Positions 22,923 through 33,585 of a DNA stretch of 41,915 nt are shown here, piece after piece. The DNA is from Chara braunii (lineage: Eukaryota > Streptophyta > Charophyceae > Charales > Characeae): the NCBI GenBank assembly GCA_003427395.1, contig BFEA01000206.1:866601-908515 (forward strand), given 5' to 3'. Position 1 is the first letter of the stretch, and the number at the start of each line of letters is the position of its first letter. Below the pieces are notes generated by a model. It did not search any database. It had not been told where the DNA came from and worked only from the letters and a program-made list of their open reading frames with translations. The translations under genes were made by a program, and so were the position numbers.

Positions 22923-23230
22923 GAGGGGAGGGGGGAACGTTTCGTGGGCTTGGGGGAGAAGGGCAGGCGAGGCAGAGGAGAGAGAGAGGAAGCAGAGGGA
23001 GAGAGAATTGGGTGGGTGAGGATTTGGTGGACGGAGGAAAATTTTCACCTGTCGGCGGCGAAGGGACAGCTGGACGGAGGGCGAGGGTGGTGGGTTGAGG
23101 AGCACAGCGGAAGGGAAGCAAGAGGTCAGGGAAGAGTTTTGTGACCGCCTGAAGTTGTTGTTGAGCGCTTCCTCTTCTGTGTGCGCGTGTCCTTCAAGTA
23201 CAACGGTGACGCTTGTGTGGCTAAGCGGAC
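22601..23230 (+). promoter_or_regulatory. Probable upstream/5' leader region of the J-protein gene
   Basis: This region directly precedes the start codon at 23231. It contains T19 (22842-22860), (GT)n (22861-22879) and (GA)n (22879-22919), then purine-rich sequence to about 23010. I see no clear TATA box or canonical heat-shock element and cannot place the transcription start. GA tracts are known binding sites of plant BBR/BPC GAGA factors; a role here is inference. Confidence 0.35.
22842..22919. repeat. Compound microsatellite T19-(GT)n-(GA)n
   Basis: Directly read: poly(T) 22842-22860, GT alternation to 22879, then about 20 GA repeats. It lies about 310-390 bases 5' of the J-protein ATG. 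Confidence 0.96.
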
Positions 23231-23395
23231 ATGGGGGTGGATTATTACGACGTGTTAAAAGTCGGGAAGAATGCTAGCGACGATGAACTTAAGAAAGCGT
23301 ACCGGAAACTGGCAATGAAATGGCATCCAGACAAGAATCCGAATAACAAGACGTCGGCAGAAGCCAAATTCAAGCAAATATCGGAAGCATACGAG
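23231..23395 (+). CDS. J-protein exon 1: start and most of the J domain
   Basis: The ATG at 23231 starts [20 protein letters not shown], the canonical J-domain opening (helix I). The basic helix [19 protein letters not shown] carries the HPD loop. Residue 55 (Glu) ends the exon at 23395 before the donor gtaaag. The next in-frame codons are not J-domain-like, which confirms the boundary. The upstream frame gives no conserved extension. Confidence 0.95.
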
Positions 23396-26300
23396 GTAAA
23401 GATGCATGCCCCCTCCATCCCTTGATCTCTCTCTCTCGCTCTCTCGTCTACCCCGTGCTTCTTTTCTAACGCAGTCTTCTTCGTTCGATGCAAGATCTTC
23501 ATCGAACGGTCTCTGTCTTCTTCGTTCTGTGCGAGACTTTCATCGAACGGTCTCATGTATCAACAAAAGCAAGTGGCGGAAACCCGCGTAACAGCCTTTG
23601 CTACCGTCTTCAGCCGAAAAGAACGCCCTGTCATTCCGGCTGCATCTGGAATGAAAGGTGGCCCAGAATACAGCTGTAATGCCCGGGCGTTCTATTCAGG
23701 TTAAGACGTTGGTTCCTATAACAATACGTGTAGTCATGCGCAGCAGGTATTGGTTAAGCCCGCGCCTCCCCCGCCCACCTCCCCTTAACTTCCGCGTTCC
23801 ACGTATTGCTTCACCCCCCTGCCGCGCGTCAATTCGTTGAGATGTAATCTTGCTTAGCGAGTTCGTTGAAGGGGGGAGGAATATGCGCCTGCGAGGGAGT
23901 TGACTTGTACGGTTTTTGCTATGATCGAGGGCTATCCCCGCCTCTCTCCTCGTGCGTGCGCGCGCGCGCGCGTATGTGTGAATGTGTTTGTGCGTGTGTT
24001 GTCGTGTGTGCTCGCGCGCCTGCGTCTGTAGGTGTGTGTTGTAGTGGGGTGATTTAAGGGGTTTGATTATCACGGGATGACTAAGGTCGGGCATGATGAG
24101 TGCTGCCGATGGAATGCCTACGATGCGTTTTATTCGAAACCCGCTGTGAATTTAGTATCTAGATAAAAGTAAAATATCTAGATAAAGTAAAATATCTAGA
24201 TAAAGTAAAATATATCTAGATAAAGTAAAAAGAGAAATTGGGATAACACTAGATAAAGTAAGGTCCGTTTCAGAAACCGAAGTTAGACAAAAGTATTGGA
24301 AACTCCGGGGTAAATTTGGACGGACCTTTGCCCCTCTGCTGTGTTCTTTTTAGTCCTCCCTTGCTCCTTTGCTCCTCGTTTTCTGTTCCCACGCTGCCCA
24401 TCTCTTGCCCTGGGATCGATGTTCATGTTATGTATAAACTCCGACGAAACAGTTTGTCACAGTCGCTCGTTTGTTGTCCTCTTTCTCCCTCTCTGCCTAC
24501 GGTTTACCGTCGGCAGTTCTGTTTGACTATATATGTAAATATGTTTATATGCGTTATTATGGTGTTATATATATGTGCATATGCATTTTTTACAACTGGT
24601 GGAAGTTTCTCGAAACAGGCTTTTGGCGGTTTCGCTAATAAACAGTATGTGTGGAAAAATGTGTCCGATGCTTGTCTTGCTTGGTTGTGCGTCGTGGCTC
24701 GTTGACAGGGGGCAATCAATCAATCAATCAATCAATCAATTATTGTCGGGGCAGTTTTGTTTTAGGTGAGGTCGGTACGATATTAGTTATCATGTCAGAT
24801 ACCCCTTTGGGCATTCGACTTCGACGTTCCTACCGTCTTCATCCGAATAGAACGCCCGGTCATTGTATCTGTATCTGGACCGAAAGGTCCGCCAAATACA
24901 ACTATATTGACCGGGCGTTCTATTCGGGTTAAGACAGTATCCGCAGTATCTGTGCCTTTTGAACCGAAATCGTCAGCTTCTACTGGAAAGGTGGGAACCC
25001 TGTAAAAGCTCTGACGATATGTTGGTTAAAAAAACGATGGCAAAGGTAAAAACTGTGGCCGGGGACGTCAAAGGTAAAAAAGCCCAAATGAATAATGTTG
25101 TTTGCGATAATGGAACTACGACGTAATAAAATGTATGGGCAAGTGTTAAGTATGTCGGAAAACGAATCCACATCATACCTTTTTTTTGTCCTTTTGCGAT
25201 TTTTTGATATGCGTAACTGCAGTAATCTCGATGAGCGCACGTGAAGTGCGTGGGGGGTTGCCATGGCCCGACCGGCGCGAGGAGTTTGGATTTTTTTTGT
25301 GTTTGTTTTTTGATTGCTGGATTTAGTTTAGTACCGTATTATTACAGTAATTATGTAGGTTTAGTATAGCGTGAATGTAGTCTTAATGGAGGTGGAGATT
25401 TGATCTGTCATTAAGGCTGAGATTTGATCTGTTGCTAGGGGGGGGTATTGTGGGGGGGGGGGGGGGGGGGGTTCTTCGTCCCAAACAAGGTAGTGGTGGG
25501 AAGGGGGACGTGCGGGATGGGAGTGGGTACTTCTGTCTACTGAATAGCGGATTGTGTGTGCCAAAGCAGAGCGTAGTGCGAGCGAGTGATGTGATCGGAG
25601 GGGAGGACATGCGGATGGAGATGCTTGGAGTCTGTGAATTGAAAAGCGCGTGGTCCCAAGGCAAACCGTTTGAGTATTTGGGTGATATGTGGAGTTTGTG
25701 ATGATGCGTGTATATGATGTTGAGACGTAGGTGCAAGCAAATTGGCTGGGTGGTTGTGTGGAGGGGGGGGGGTTGATATGTGAGCGAACTCTCGTGCCTG
25801 CGGCACTTATCTTGTCAGTACGGAGTTTGAGATTGAGATTGAACGGTAGATCTAGCACTGCTAATCTGCATAGGCACGATCCTCCCTCGCCTCTCGTTTG
25901 TACTCTATTCCTTGACGAGTGTGAAGTACAACTGCGGAGAGTGAGGGTACAAATCCTCCCTCGCCTCTCGTTTGTACTCTATTCCTTGACGAGAGTGAAG
26001 TACAAGTGCGGAGAGTGAGGGTACAACTCAACTGCTGAATGTGAAGTACAACTGCTGTTTCGCCTGCTACCAGCGGATGTTGATGTGGTTGGGCGCTCTG
26101 CTGTTGGCGGTTAGCATCGGCGGCTAATTGACAACCGTTGATTTTTCGCACATGTAAATTTCTTACAACGCTGCTCTCCACGATCTGCGATTTTGAAACT
26201 TCCGCGCTCATAATGGTAACCACGAAAATGCGGTGAGTATGCACATTCATGAACGCTCAGCTTCCCGTTGGGGGTTGCGCCAGGGGGCGCGCGGGTGTTT

Positions 26301-29300
26301 ATATAGGTACGTGTGACAGGAGAATGTTTGTTGCCTTTCTTTGCGGTGCGCGCGGGATGTTTGTGTTTTCGAAGTTTCTAGTGTTATATGTGTTTTCCAA
26401 GTTTCTAGTTTTATATGTGTTTTCGAAGTTTCTAGTGTCATGTGTTTTCGAAGTTTCTAATGTCATGTGTTTTCGGAGTTTCTAGTGTCATGTGTTTATG
26501 TGTTTTCCAAATTTCTAGCGTCATGTGTTTATATGTGTTTTCCAAGTTTCTAGTGTCATGTGTTTTCGAAGTTTCTAGTGTCATGTGTTTTCGAAGTTTC
26601 TAATGTCATGTGTTTTCCAAGTTTCTAGTTTTATGTGTTTTCGAAGTTTCTAGTGTCATGTGTTTTCGAAGTTTCTAATGTCTTGTGTTTTCGAAGTTTC
26701 TAGTGTCATGTGTTTATATGTGTTTTCCAAGTTTCTAGCGTCATGTGTTTGTGTGTTTTCCAAGTTTCTAGTGTCATGTGTTTTCGAAGTTTCTAGTGTC
26801 ATGTGTTTTCGAAGTTTCTAATGTCATGTGTTGTTTAAGTTTCTTTCTCGTGTCATTTGTTTTCGAAGTTTCTAGTGTTATTTGTTTTCGAAGTATCTAG
26901 TGTCGTGTTTTCGAAGTTTCTAGTGTTGTGTTTTCGAAGTTTCTAGTGTTGTGTTTTCGACGTTTCTAATGTTGTGTTTTCGATGTTTTCTAGTGTTCTA
27001 TTTTCTAGTGTTATATGTGTTTTCGAAGTTTTCTAGTGTTATGCACGTGCCTCTGGGGGCTGATGAGGTCGTGTCTGTTCGCGGGGGAAGGGATTCAGTG
27101 TGCAATGTCTGTGATAATTCGTCGTGTTATATATCCCTTCATTTAGGTGTTGTGGATGAGTGGGTACTCTACGTGACGAGATGACAGACCGAGCAAGACT
27201 CCTCACGCCTACCGTCGTCACGCGCACGGGCACCATCGCGCTATCTTTTTAGTCTGGAGGTTGCGTCGAATAGTGCTGCGATGACCGTGCGTTTATGTGG
27301 GGGAAGACGGTACTACGTAGTGCTGATGGGGGAACGGGTTCATGACAGCGCGTTTTTTTTTTTTTTTTTGTGATTGTGAATGTATGTCTTATGCTGATCT
27401 ATAATTCACCTCTCCGGATTGCGTAGTGGGGAATCAATCAATCAAGTGCCAGCTGATGATTACGTCGTTGTACGCTTTCCCGGTGACATACTGTCCCTGC
27501 TTTTGTACTCTTTGCTGTTGTAGACTTACTCGTTTTTTCCCCTGATGTAGTGATGTCCCTGTTTCCCCGGGGTTATACTGTCCCTGCTTCTGTATTTTTT
27601 TTTTTTTTTTTTTTTTTCCCTGTTGCAGATTTCGTGTTGCAGACTGTTACTCTTTTTTTCCCTGATGTAATGATGTCCCTGTTTCCCTGGGGTTATACTG
27701 TCCCTGCTTTTGTACTCTTTCCTGGTTATACTGTCCCTGGTGTTGTACTGTGAGAGTAATAAAGAATCGACTCTCGTCTAATGACCTGGGATTATAGTCT
27801 GTACTACCTTATTAAGTATTATGCTTGAACTGGTGTCATATGCAACACGATGTTACCTGGTGGTTTACGTAAGGTGGTGTTTTACCTCCCCTAGTGTTAT
27901 ACGTGTTCTCCGTATCATCCATCATCTGTTGGCCTCGTGGTGAGAGTGGAAAAGAAGTGAAAGCACGTTCTTCTCCGTTTCTGTCTGCAAAAGGCTCCCT
28001 TTATGGGCTACTGGGAGTAGACAGTAGCAAGTGTCATCTAATGACCTAACTGGTGGTGGTAGACCTCCCCGTACCATTGACGTCTGTCGACCTAGTGGTA
28101 AAGAGAAATAGAAAGTGATTGACGTGTAGGGTCTCCGTGTTTTCGGTAGAAAGGTTGTGGGTAGTTACGTAACGGAACGGTCTTTCCCCGAATAGAACGC
28201 CGGGTCATCATAGCTGTTTTCAGTCCAGATGCAGCGTCAAGGACGGGGGGGGTCTGATTCATGTTGTGAAAGGTAGAGACGGTGGTGGTACGTACGGGCT
28301 ACGGTCTCCTCAATGAAGGGAGTGGCTGGCTCTTCCGTGCAAAATTTGTGGGTCGATGACGTATCTTCCCCCCCACACCCCCCCCTCTTTTGCTGGTCGG
28401 TGCTGTGTGCGGTCGTTTTACGTGAGGACTACTTGGCTGTTTTGTTTTTACTAAATTACCCTCCCCCTTTTTTTTGTTTTTTGTTTTTGGATGCTGATCG
28501 ATCGTCTGTCCCCCTCTGTGTGCGTCTGGTCCCGTCCTGCTTGTCCTCCTCCTCGCTGCTGGATTGCTCACATAATGAAATGAATTGAATGAACGTCTGC
28601 TGTCGACACAGGTGCTCAGCGATCCTCAGAAGCGAGCCATTTACGATCAGTATGGAGAAGAAGGGCTGAAAGGTGGGGTACCTCCCCCCGGTAGCGGAGG
28701 TGGAGGTGGAGGTGGGTTTCCAGCAGGTGGGGGATTCAGCAATGGAGGTGGCCCCAATGTATTTCGTTTCAATCCGAGGAACCCGGAGGATATTTTCGCG
28801 GAGTTGTTTGGCGGCGGAAGCCCTTTCGGCATGGGGAACATGGGTGCGATGGGAGGAATAGGGCAGAGGAGTTCCAGCAGCAGAGTAAATCCCTTCGGCG
28901 ACACGATGTTTCAGGGAATGACGGGAGATATCTTCGGTGATCGGACCGGCGGGCCGTCGACATCGAGTACAAGAAAGGCAGCGGCAGTAGAGAACAAGCT
29001 AGCGTGTTCTCTTGAAGAGTTGTATAATGGCTCCACGAGGAAAATGAAGATATCGCGGCAAATCGCAGATGCAAGCGGGTACGTAAGAAGAAGCGTGTGT
29101 GTGTGCTCAAGAACGAAATTCGTCGCGTCGTGAGCAGCGTGCTTGCGCCCTGTTTTTTTTTTTTGCTGTTTTTTTTTTTTTTGCTGTGTTTTTTTTTTTT
29201 TTTCGGTCTAGTTTTAAACAAACAAAAAAAGACAAAAGAAAAAACAAAAGGAGGAGGAGGAGGAGGAGGAGAGGAAAGGCAGAGCAGTGGGATGGTCAGC

Positions 29301-32300
29301 AGAGTCTGCCTTCAACATGGGTCAAAGGGTTCATGACCCAAACCATCGAATACGGGGATTCCGCAGATTGTCGAGGGTTCAGCCTCCTGATGAGTCGNNN
29401 NNNNNNNNNNNNNNNNNNNNNNNNNNNNNNNNNNNNNNNNNNNNNNNNNNNNNNNNNNNNNNNNNNNNNNNNNNNNNNNNNNNNNNNNNNNNNNNNNNNN
29501 NNNNNNNNNNNNNNNNNNNNNNNNNNNNNNNNNNNNNNNNNNNNNNNNNNNNNNNNNNNNNNNNNNNNNNNNNNNNNNNNNNNNNNNNNNNNNNNNNNNN
29601 NNNNNNNNNNNNNNNNNNNNNNNNNNNNNNNNNNNNNNNNNNNNNNNNNNNNNNNNNNNNNNNNNNNNNNNNNNNNNNNNNNNNNNNNNNNNNNNNNNNN
29701 NNNNNNNNNNNNNNNNNNNNNNNNNNNNNNNNNNNNNNNNNNNNNNNNNNNNNNNNNNNNNNNNNNNNNNNNNNNNNNNNNNNNNNNNNNNNNNNNNNNN
29801 NNNNNNNNNNNNNNNNNNNNNNNNNNNNNNNNNNNNNNNNNNNNNNNNNNNNNNNNNNNNNNNNNNNNNNNNNNNNNNNNNNNNNNNNNNNNNNNNNNNN
29901 NNNNNNNNNNNNNNNNNNNNNNNNNNNTAATGACCGTACGTTGTATACGGGGAAAGAAGACGAAGTTCTCCCAATGTTTTTCAATTCCAGCAGCTTGTCG
30001 TTTCGGTCTATAAGGTCTGACAACTGCGTTGACTCCTGCGCAGTCAGGATTTTTTTTTTTCAGCGGAGTTCTGGCCCCCGCCCACCTCTGCTCTTCCCGC
30101 CTTTGCCGTTTCGACCTTTTCATGTACACGTGCTCGGGGTAGTCCAACATCCCCCCCCCCCCCCCCCCCCCCCCCCTCCCCCCCGCCCCCCGCCCGCCAG
30201 CTCTGTTCTGAACGTGTCGCGCGCGCGCTCGCAGCGTGGTCTTCGCACCCGCCTTCCTCCGACGCTCTCTCCTCTCGTCTGTCGTCCCCCGCCCTGGACT
30301 CCGCGGAGCTTCTGCTCGGGCTCTCTTGATTTTTGCCTACGTAGTCCCTTTTGTGGCTTGGCGTCCGCGCGCCTTTGAGTTTAGTCGTGTATAATGATGA
30401 TGCATCCTGCGCGATGCGCTCCTCGATCTCTTCTGCATTGGATTGCCTGTCGTTTTCTGCGCATCTTTTAATGTGAACCCCTTCCCGGCGCTTTCTCTCT
30501 CTGCTTCTCCCCGCTCTTAGGTTTTGCTTGCTACCGTAAGCGCTTCTCATATCCCATGCGTTTTCCGACCTAGCTTCTCGCTTACTCTCCGCCCGCGCTC
30601 CTGCGCTGTCTCTGTCTCCTTTTCTCTCAATCCCTCTTTATAACCTTAAATGCGTCGCCGGAGACCGCTCTGTCTTCTCCCTCATTCTCGCGCTGTCTGT
30701 CCCCCGCCGCGCCCCACGCCCCCTCTCCCGCTCGAGCCCCCGCATTCCCCCCATTCTCCGCTCGCACCGCGTTTTTTTTCGCATTCCTCTCGCTGTCTCT
30801 CAACGAGTCATCCGCGCTCCCGACCCTTCGTGCGCTTTCTTATCGCTGCCTCACGTTGCGGGCGGCTCTCACGTGTCATCGCCGGCGCTTTCCCCGGATT
30901 TTCGCTCTCCCTAAAGCTCGTATACTCGCATTCCCCGCATTCTTTGCTCTTCCCGAAGCTTGTATGCCCTTATTTGCTGTTGTTTTCGCACTAGTTCGTC
31001 CTTGGACACCCTTGCCGGCCCCTCTCCCGCTTGTGCTCAGTACATGATGATGATGGCGTTGTCTCTAGGTCTTTCTTTTTCTCACCGGTTTCGCTTCACT
31101 ACAGTATTCTCTGGGGACCACACGTCTGCCTCGCTCTTCGGCATGGCGTTGTCCCCGTTTCTCCCTTTCCCCCCGGGGAGCTTTTTCTTTTCCTCCTGCG
31201 CTCGTTGGGAGTCCAGTCGAAAAGCCCTGATGCTCTTCTTCGATTCTGCCTGCCATTCCTTTGGATTGCCTTTTTATCCTGTTGTCTTGTTGTCTGTTCT
31301 CTCTGTCTCTGGGCTTATCCATAACTCCAAGTGTAAGAAGGCACGGTCATCAGCGCTGGTATCGAGACTGGAAGTTGCCCCAAATACAGTCGAATGACCG
31401 TGACGTTCTATTCGGGGGGAAAAAAAGCGCTAGCTAGCTTGTTCTGCTCCCCCTCCTATCCTGTCCTGTCTATCGTAACAGTCTCTCTGCCAATTCGTTC
31501 CACTCACGCTCTTCTATCGTTGCTTTCCTGTTTCCTCCCTCTCTCGCGTTCCTTACCGCAGGTTGCTCTTCCGCTCGCTCTGACTTTCCCCTACTCTTCC
31601 CGCTTCCTCTCCCGCTCGTTCTTCCTGTTCCCTACTCCCTTACTTGATGCTGGTGGTCGCTTTCTCTGTCAATTGCCCCCACCGCTTTACGTACACACTT
31701 TCGCTACCTATGGCTGCGTTGTCCTCGGGCTCACATCGCCCTCAACCTCCTACATTGTGACTCAGGCTTCCCAGGCTTCCCTCTTCCCAAATCTCTTCTT
31801 GTCTCATCTCCGTCATCGTGCTGGCTTGGTTTCTCCGTCTACTTCCTCCAGTTCAAGTCTCTTTGTCCATTTTGCGCAGCCCCCCCCCTGCTTCGCAGGC
31901 CCCTGCTGCTCTNTCTTCAGCATATGCTGCTCTTATTTGACGAGCAACGCCCTCCAAGCACTTGGTTTCTCCGTCTACTTCCTCCAGGTCAAGTCTCTTT
32001 GTCCATTTTGCGCAGCCACCCCCCTGCTTCGCAGGCCCCTGCTGCTCTTTCTTCAGCATATGCTGCTCTTATTTGACGAGCAACGCCCTCCAAGCACACA
32101 CCAGTCGCTCGTGCGCGCGGGTTATCTTTCGAGGTTGTGAATGTTGTCCTTTGTGCATTCCTGATTTTACTACCTTCTTGCCCCGTATACAACGTACTGT
32201 CATTATAGCTGTATTTGGGGTATCCTTAAGTCTAAATACCGCTGTAATGACCGTACGTTGTATTCGGGGGAAGAATGTAGGGCACAGACAGCCCTTTGGT

Positions 32301-33417
32301 GTTTTATCGCTGTCTGACGATGGACTACTTGCATGGCGTTGAAGGTTTCCACTACTGTCACCTGTTATCGATTCGATTGCGGTCTCTTCCGGATGGATGC
32401 CTACCTTCTTCCCCCGAATACAACGTACGGTCATTATAACTGTATCTAGACTGAAAGATGCCTCGAATACAGCTATAATGACCGTACGTTGTATTCGGGG
32501 GAAGAAGGTAGAGTCGTTTTGCTGCTATAAATAGATTCCGGAAGTCTACGGAGTAGTTGCTAAACTCCTCTCCGTTATTTTTCTTGTTCTTGCTCTCACG
32601 GCCTTCCATCTCTGTTTGACCGATCACATAGCCACGTAGTCAACGAGGAAGGATGGGATACATGGTACGTATATATGATATATATGTGTAATAACAGCAT
32701 TCGTGTCGTGATACTGCAATGTATAATCACTACAATGAAGTGGGATATGAGTGTACGAACATTGTGTATGTGTATTTGAATATGGACTGCATTCGTTTGT
32801 TCGTGCAAACTGCTTCCTTGGTGCATTCGCTATTGTTTTCCTTGCTCTTCGCCCTGTGCCTCCCCTCTCTTCGCCCTGCCCCTCCCGTCTTTCCTCCCCC
32901 TTGCCTATTCCTTCTCCCTCCCTCTTTTTCTCCCCTCCCTCTCCTCCTTCTCCGTTCCCCCAGCTCCTCACCCACGCCTTCACTGTCCCACCTGGGATAC
33001 CCTTTCCCGTCTATATCTCTGTCGGTCCCCTCACCTGGGCATCTCGTTTTGCAGTCCTTCCTGCCAGCCTCCCAGCTCGCCTTCATCCACAGCTGCTCCC
33101 ATGACCGCGCACAATGCCGAGATGCGTCTCCGGTGCACCTGCCTGTCTCTGGGAGTGCTTCCAGGCTTGAACTTTTGGTGCCGAATCTGGCTGAGATAGC
33201 GGTGTAAGTGCGTACCCGAAATTGTAGTGGGCTAACGCTCCAATTGAGTGAGCATTGGCATATATATATGCTATGGTTAGAACGAAGGTGCAGAGAGGGG
33301 AAGAAGACGGGAAAGTGAACTGGAATGCGTGCAATGCAAACGACACGGTGAAATTTTCACATTTTTTTGGTCCCACCCACGTAGCGGATGAGCTTGTCCG
33401 CCGTTTTATTTCCCCCC

Positions 33418-33490
<73 letters not shown>

Positions 33491-33505
33491 CTTTTTTGCC
33501 CCCGC

Positions 33506-33585
<80 letters not shown>

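Larger units (their letters stand above)
23396..28611 (+). other. Intron 1 of the J-protein gene (5216 bp)
   Basis: The donor is gtaaag at 23396 and the acceptor cacag ends at 28611. The intron is phase 0. It contains two full 109-bp hairpin MITEs, a third degenerate copy, an HSE-like minisatellite (26360-27045), several two-copy duplications and CG, GT, poly(G) and poly(T) tracts. I see no nested gene. Confidence 0.9.

Noticed and set aside
22605-23121. Overlapping open frames on both strands around the GA microsatellite
   Set aside because: They are Arg/Glu/Gly-rich or Leu/Ser/Pro-rich shadows of purine-rich sequence with no domain; the region is better read as the leader of the J-protein gene.
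26360-27045. Regular short repeats resembling a CRISPR array
   Set aside because: Units are contiguous with no unique spacers, variable in sequence, and lie in a eukaryotic intron. It is a minisatellite.
28585-28611. Upstream ATG giving a separate protein starting before exon 2
   Set aside because: The codons before 28612 are not J-protein-like and a cacag acceptor precedes the conserved VLSDPQKR block, so it is the intron end.
29398-29927. A J-protein exon hidden in the assembly gap
   Set aside because: Exons 2 and 3 join in phase and in the order of family homologues without missing residues.
29099-30378. Long open frames of up to 363 codons crossing 29398-29927
   Set aside because: They run through 530 N and contain mostly unknown residues.
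30650-32140. Several 100-250-codon plus-strand frames in intron 2
   Set aside because: Ser/Leu/Pro/Phe-rich translations of a CT-rich tract; they overlap one another and cross a tandem duplication and a MITE.
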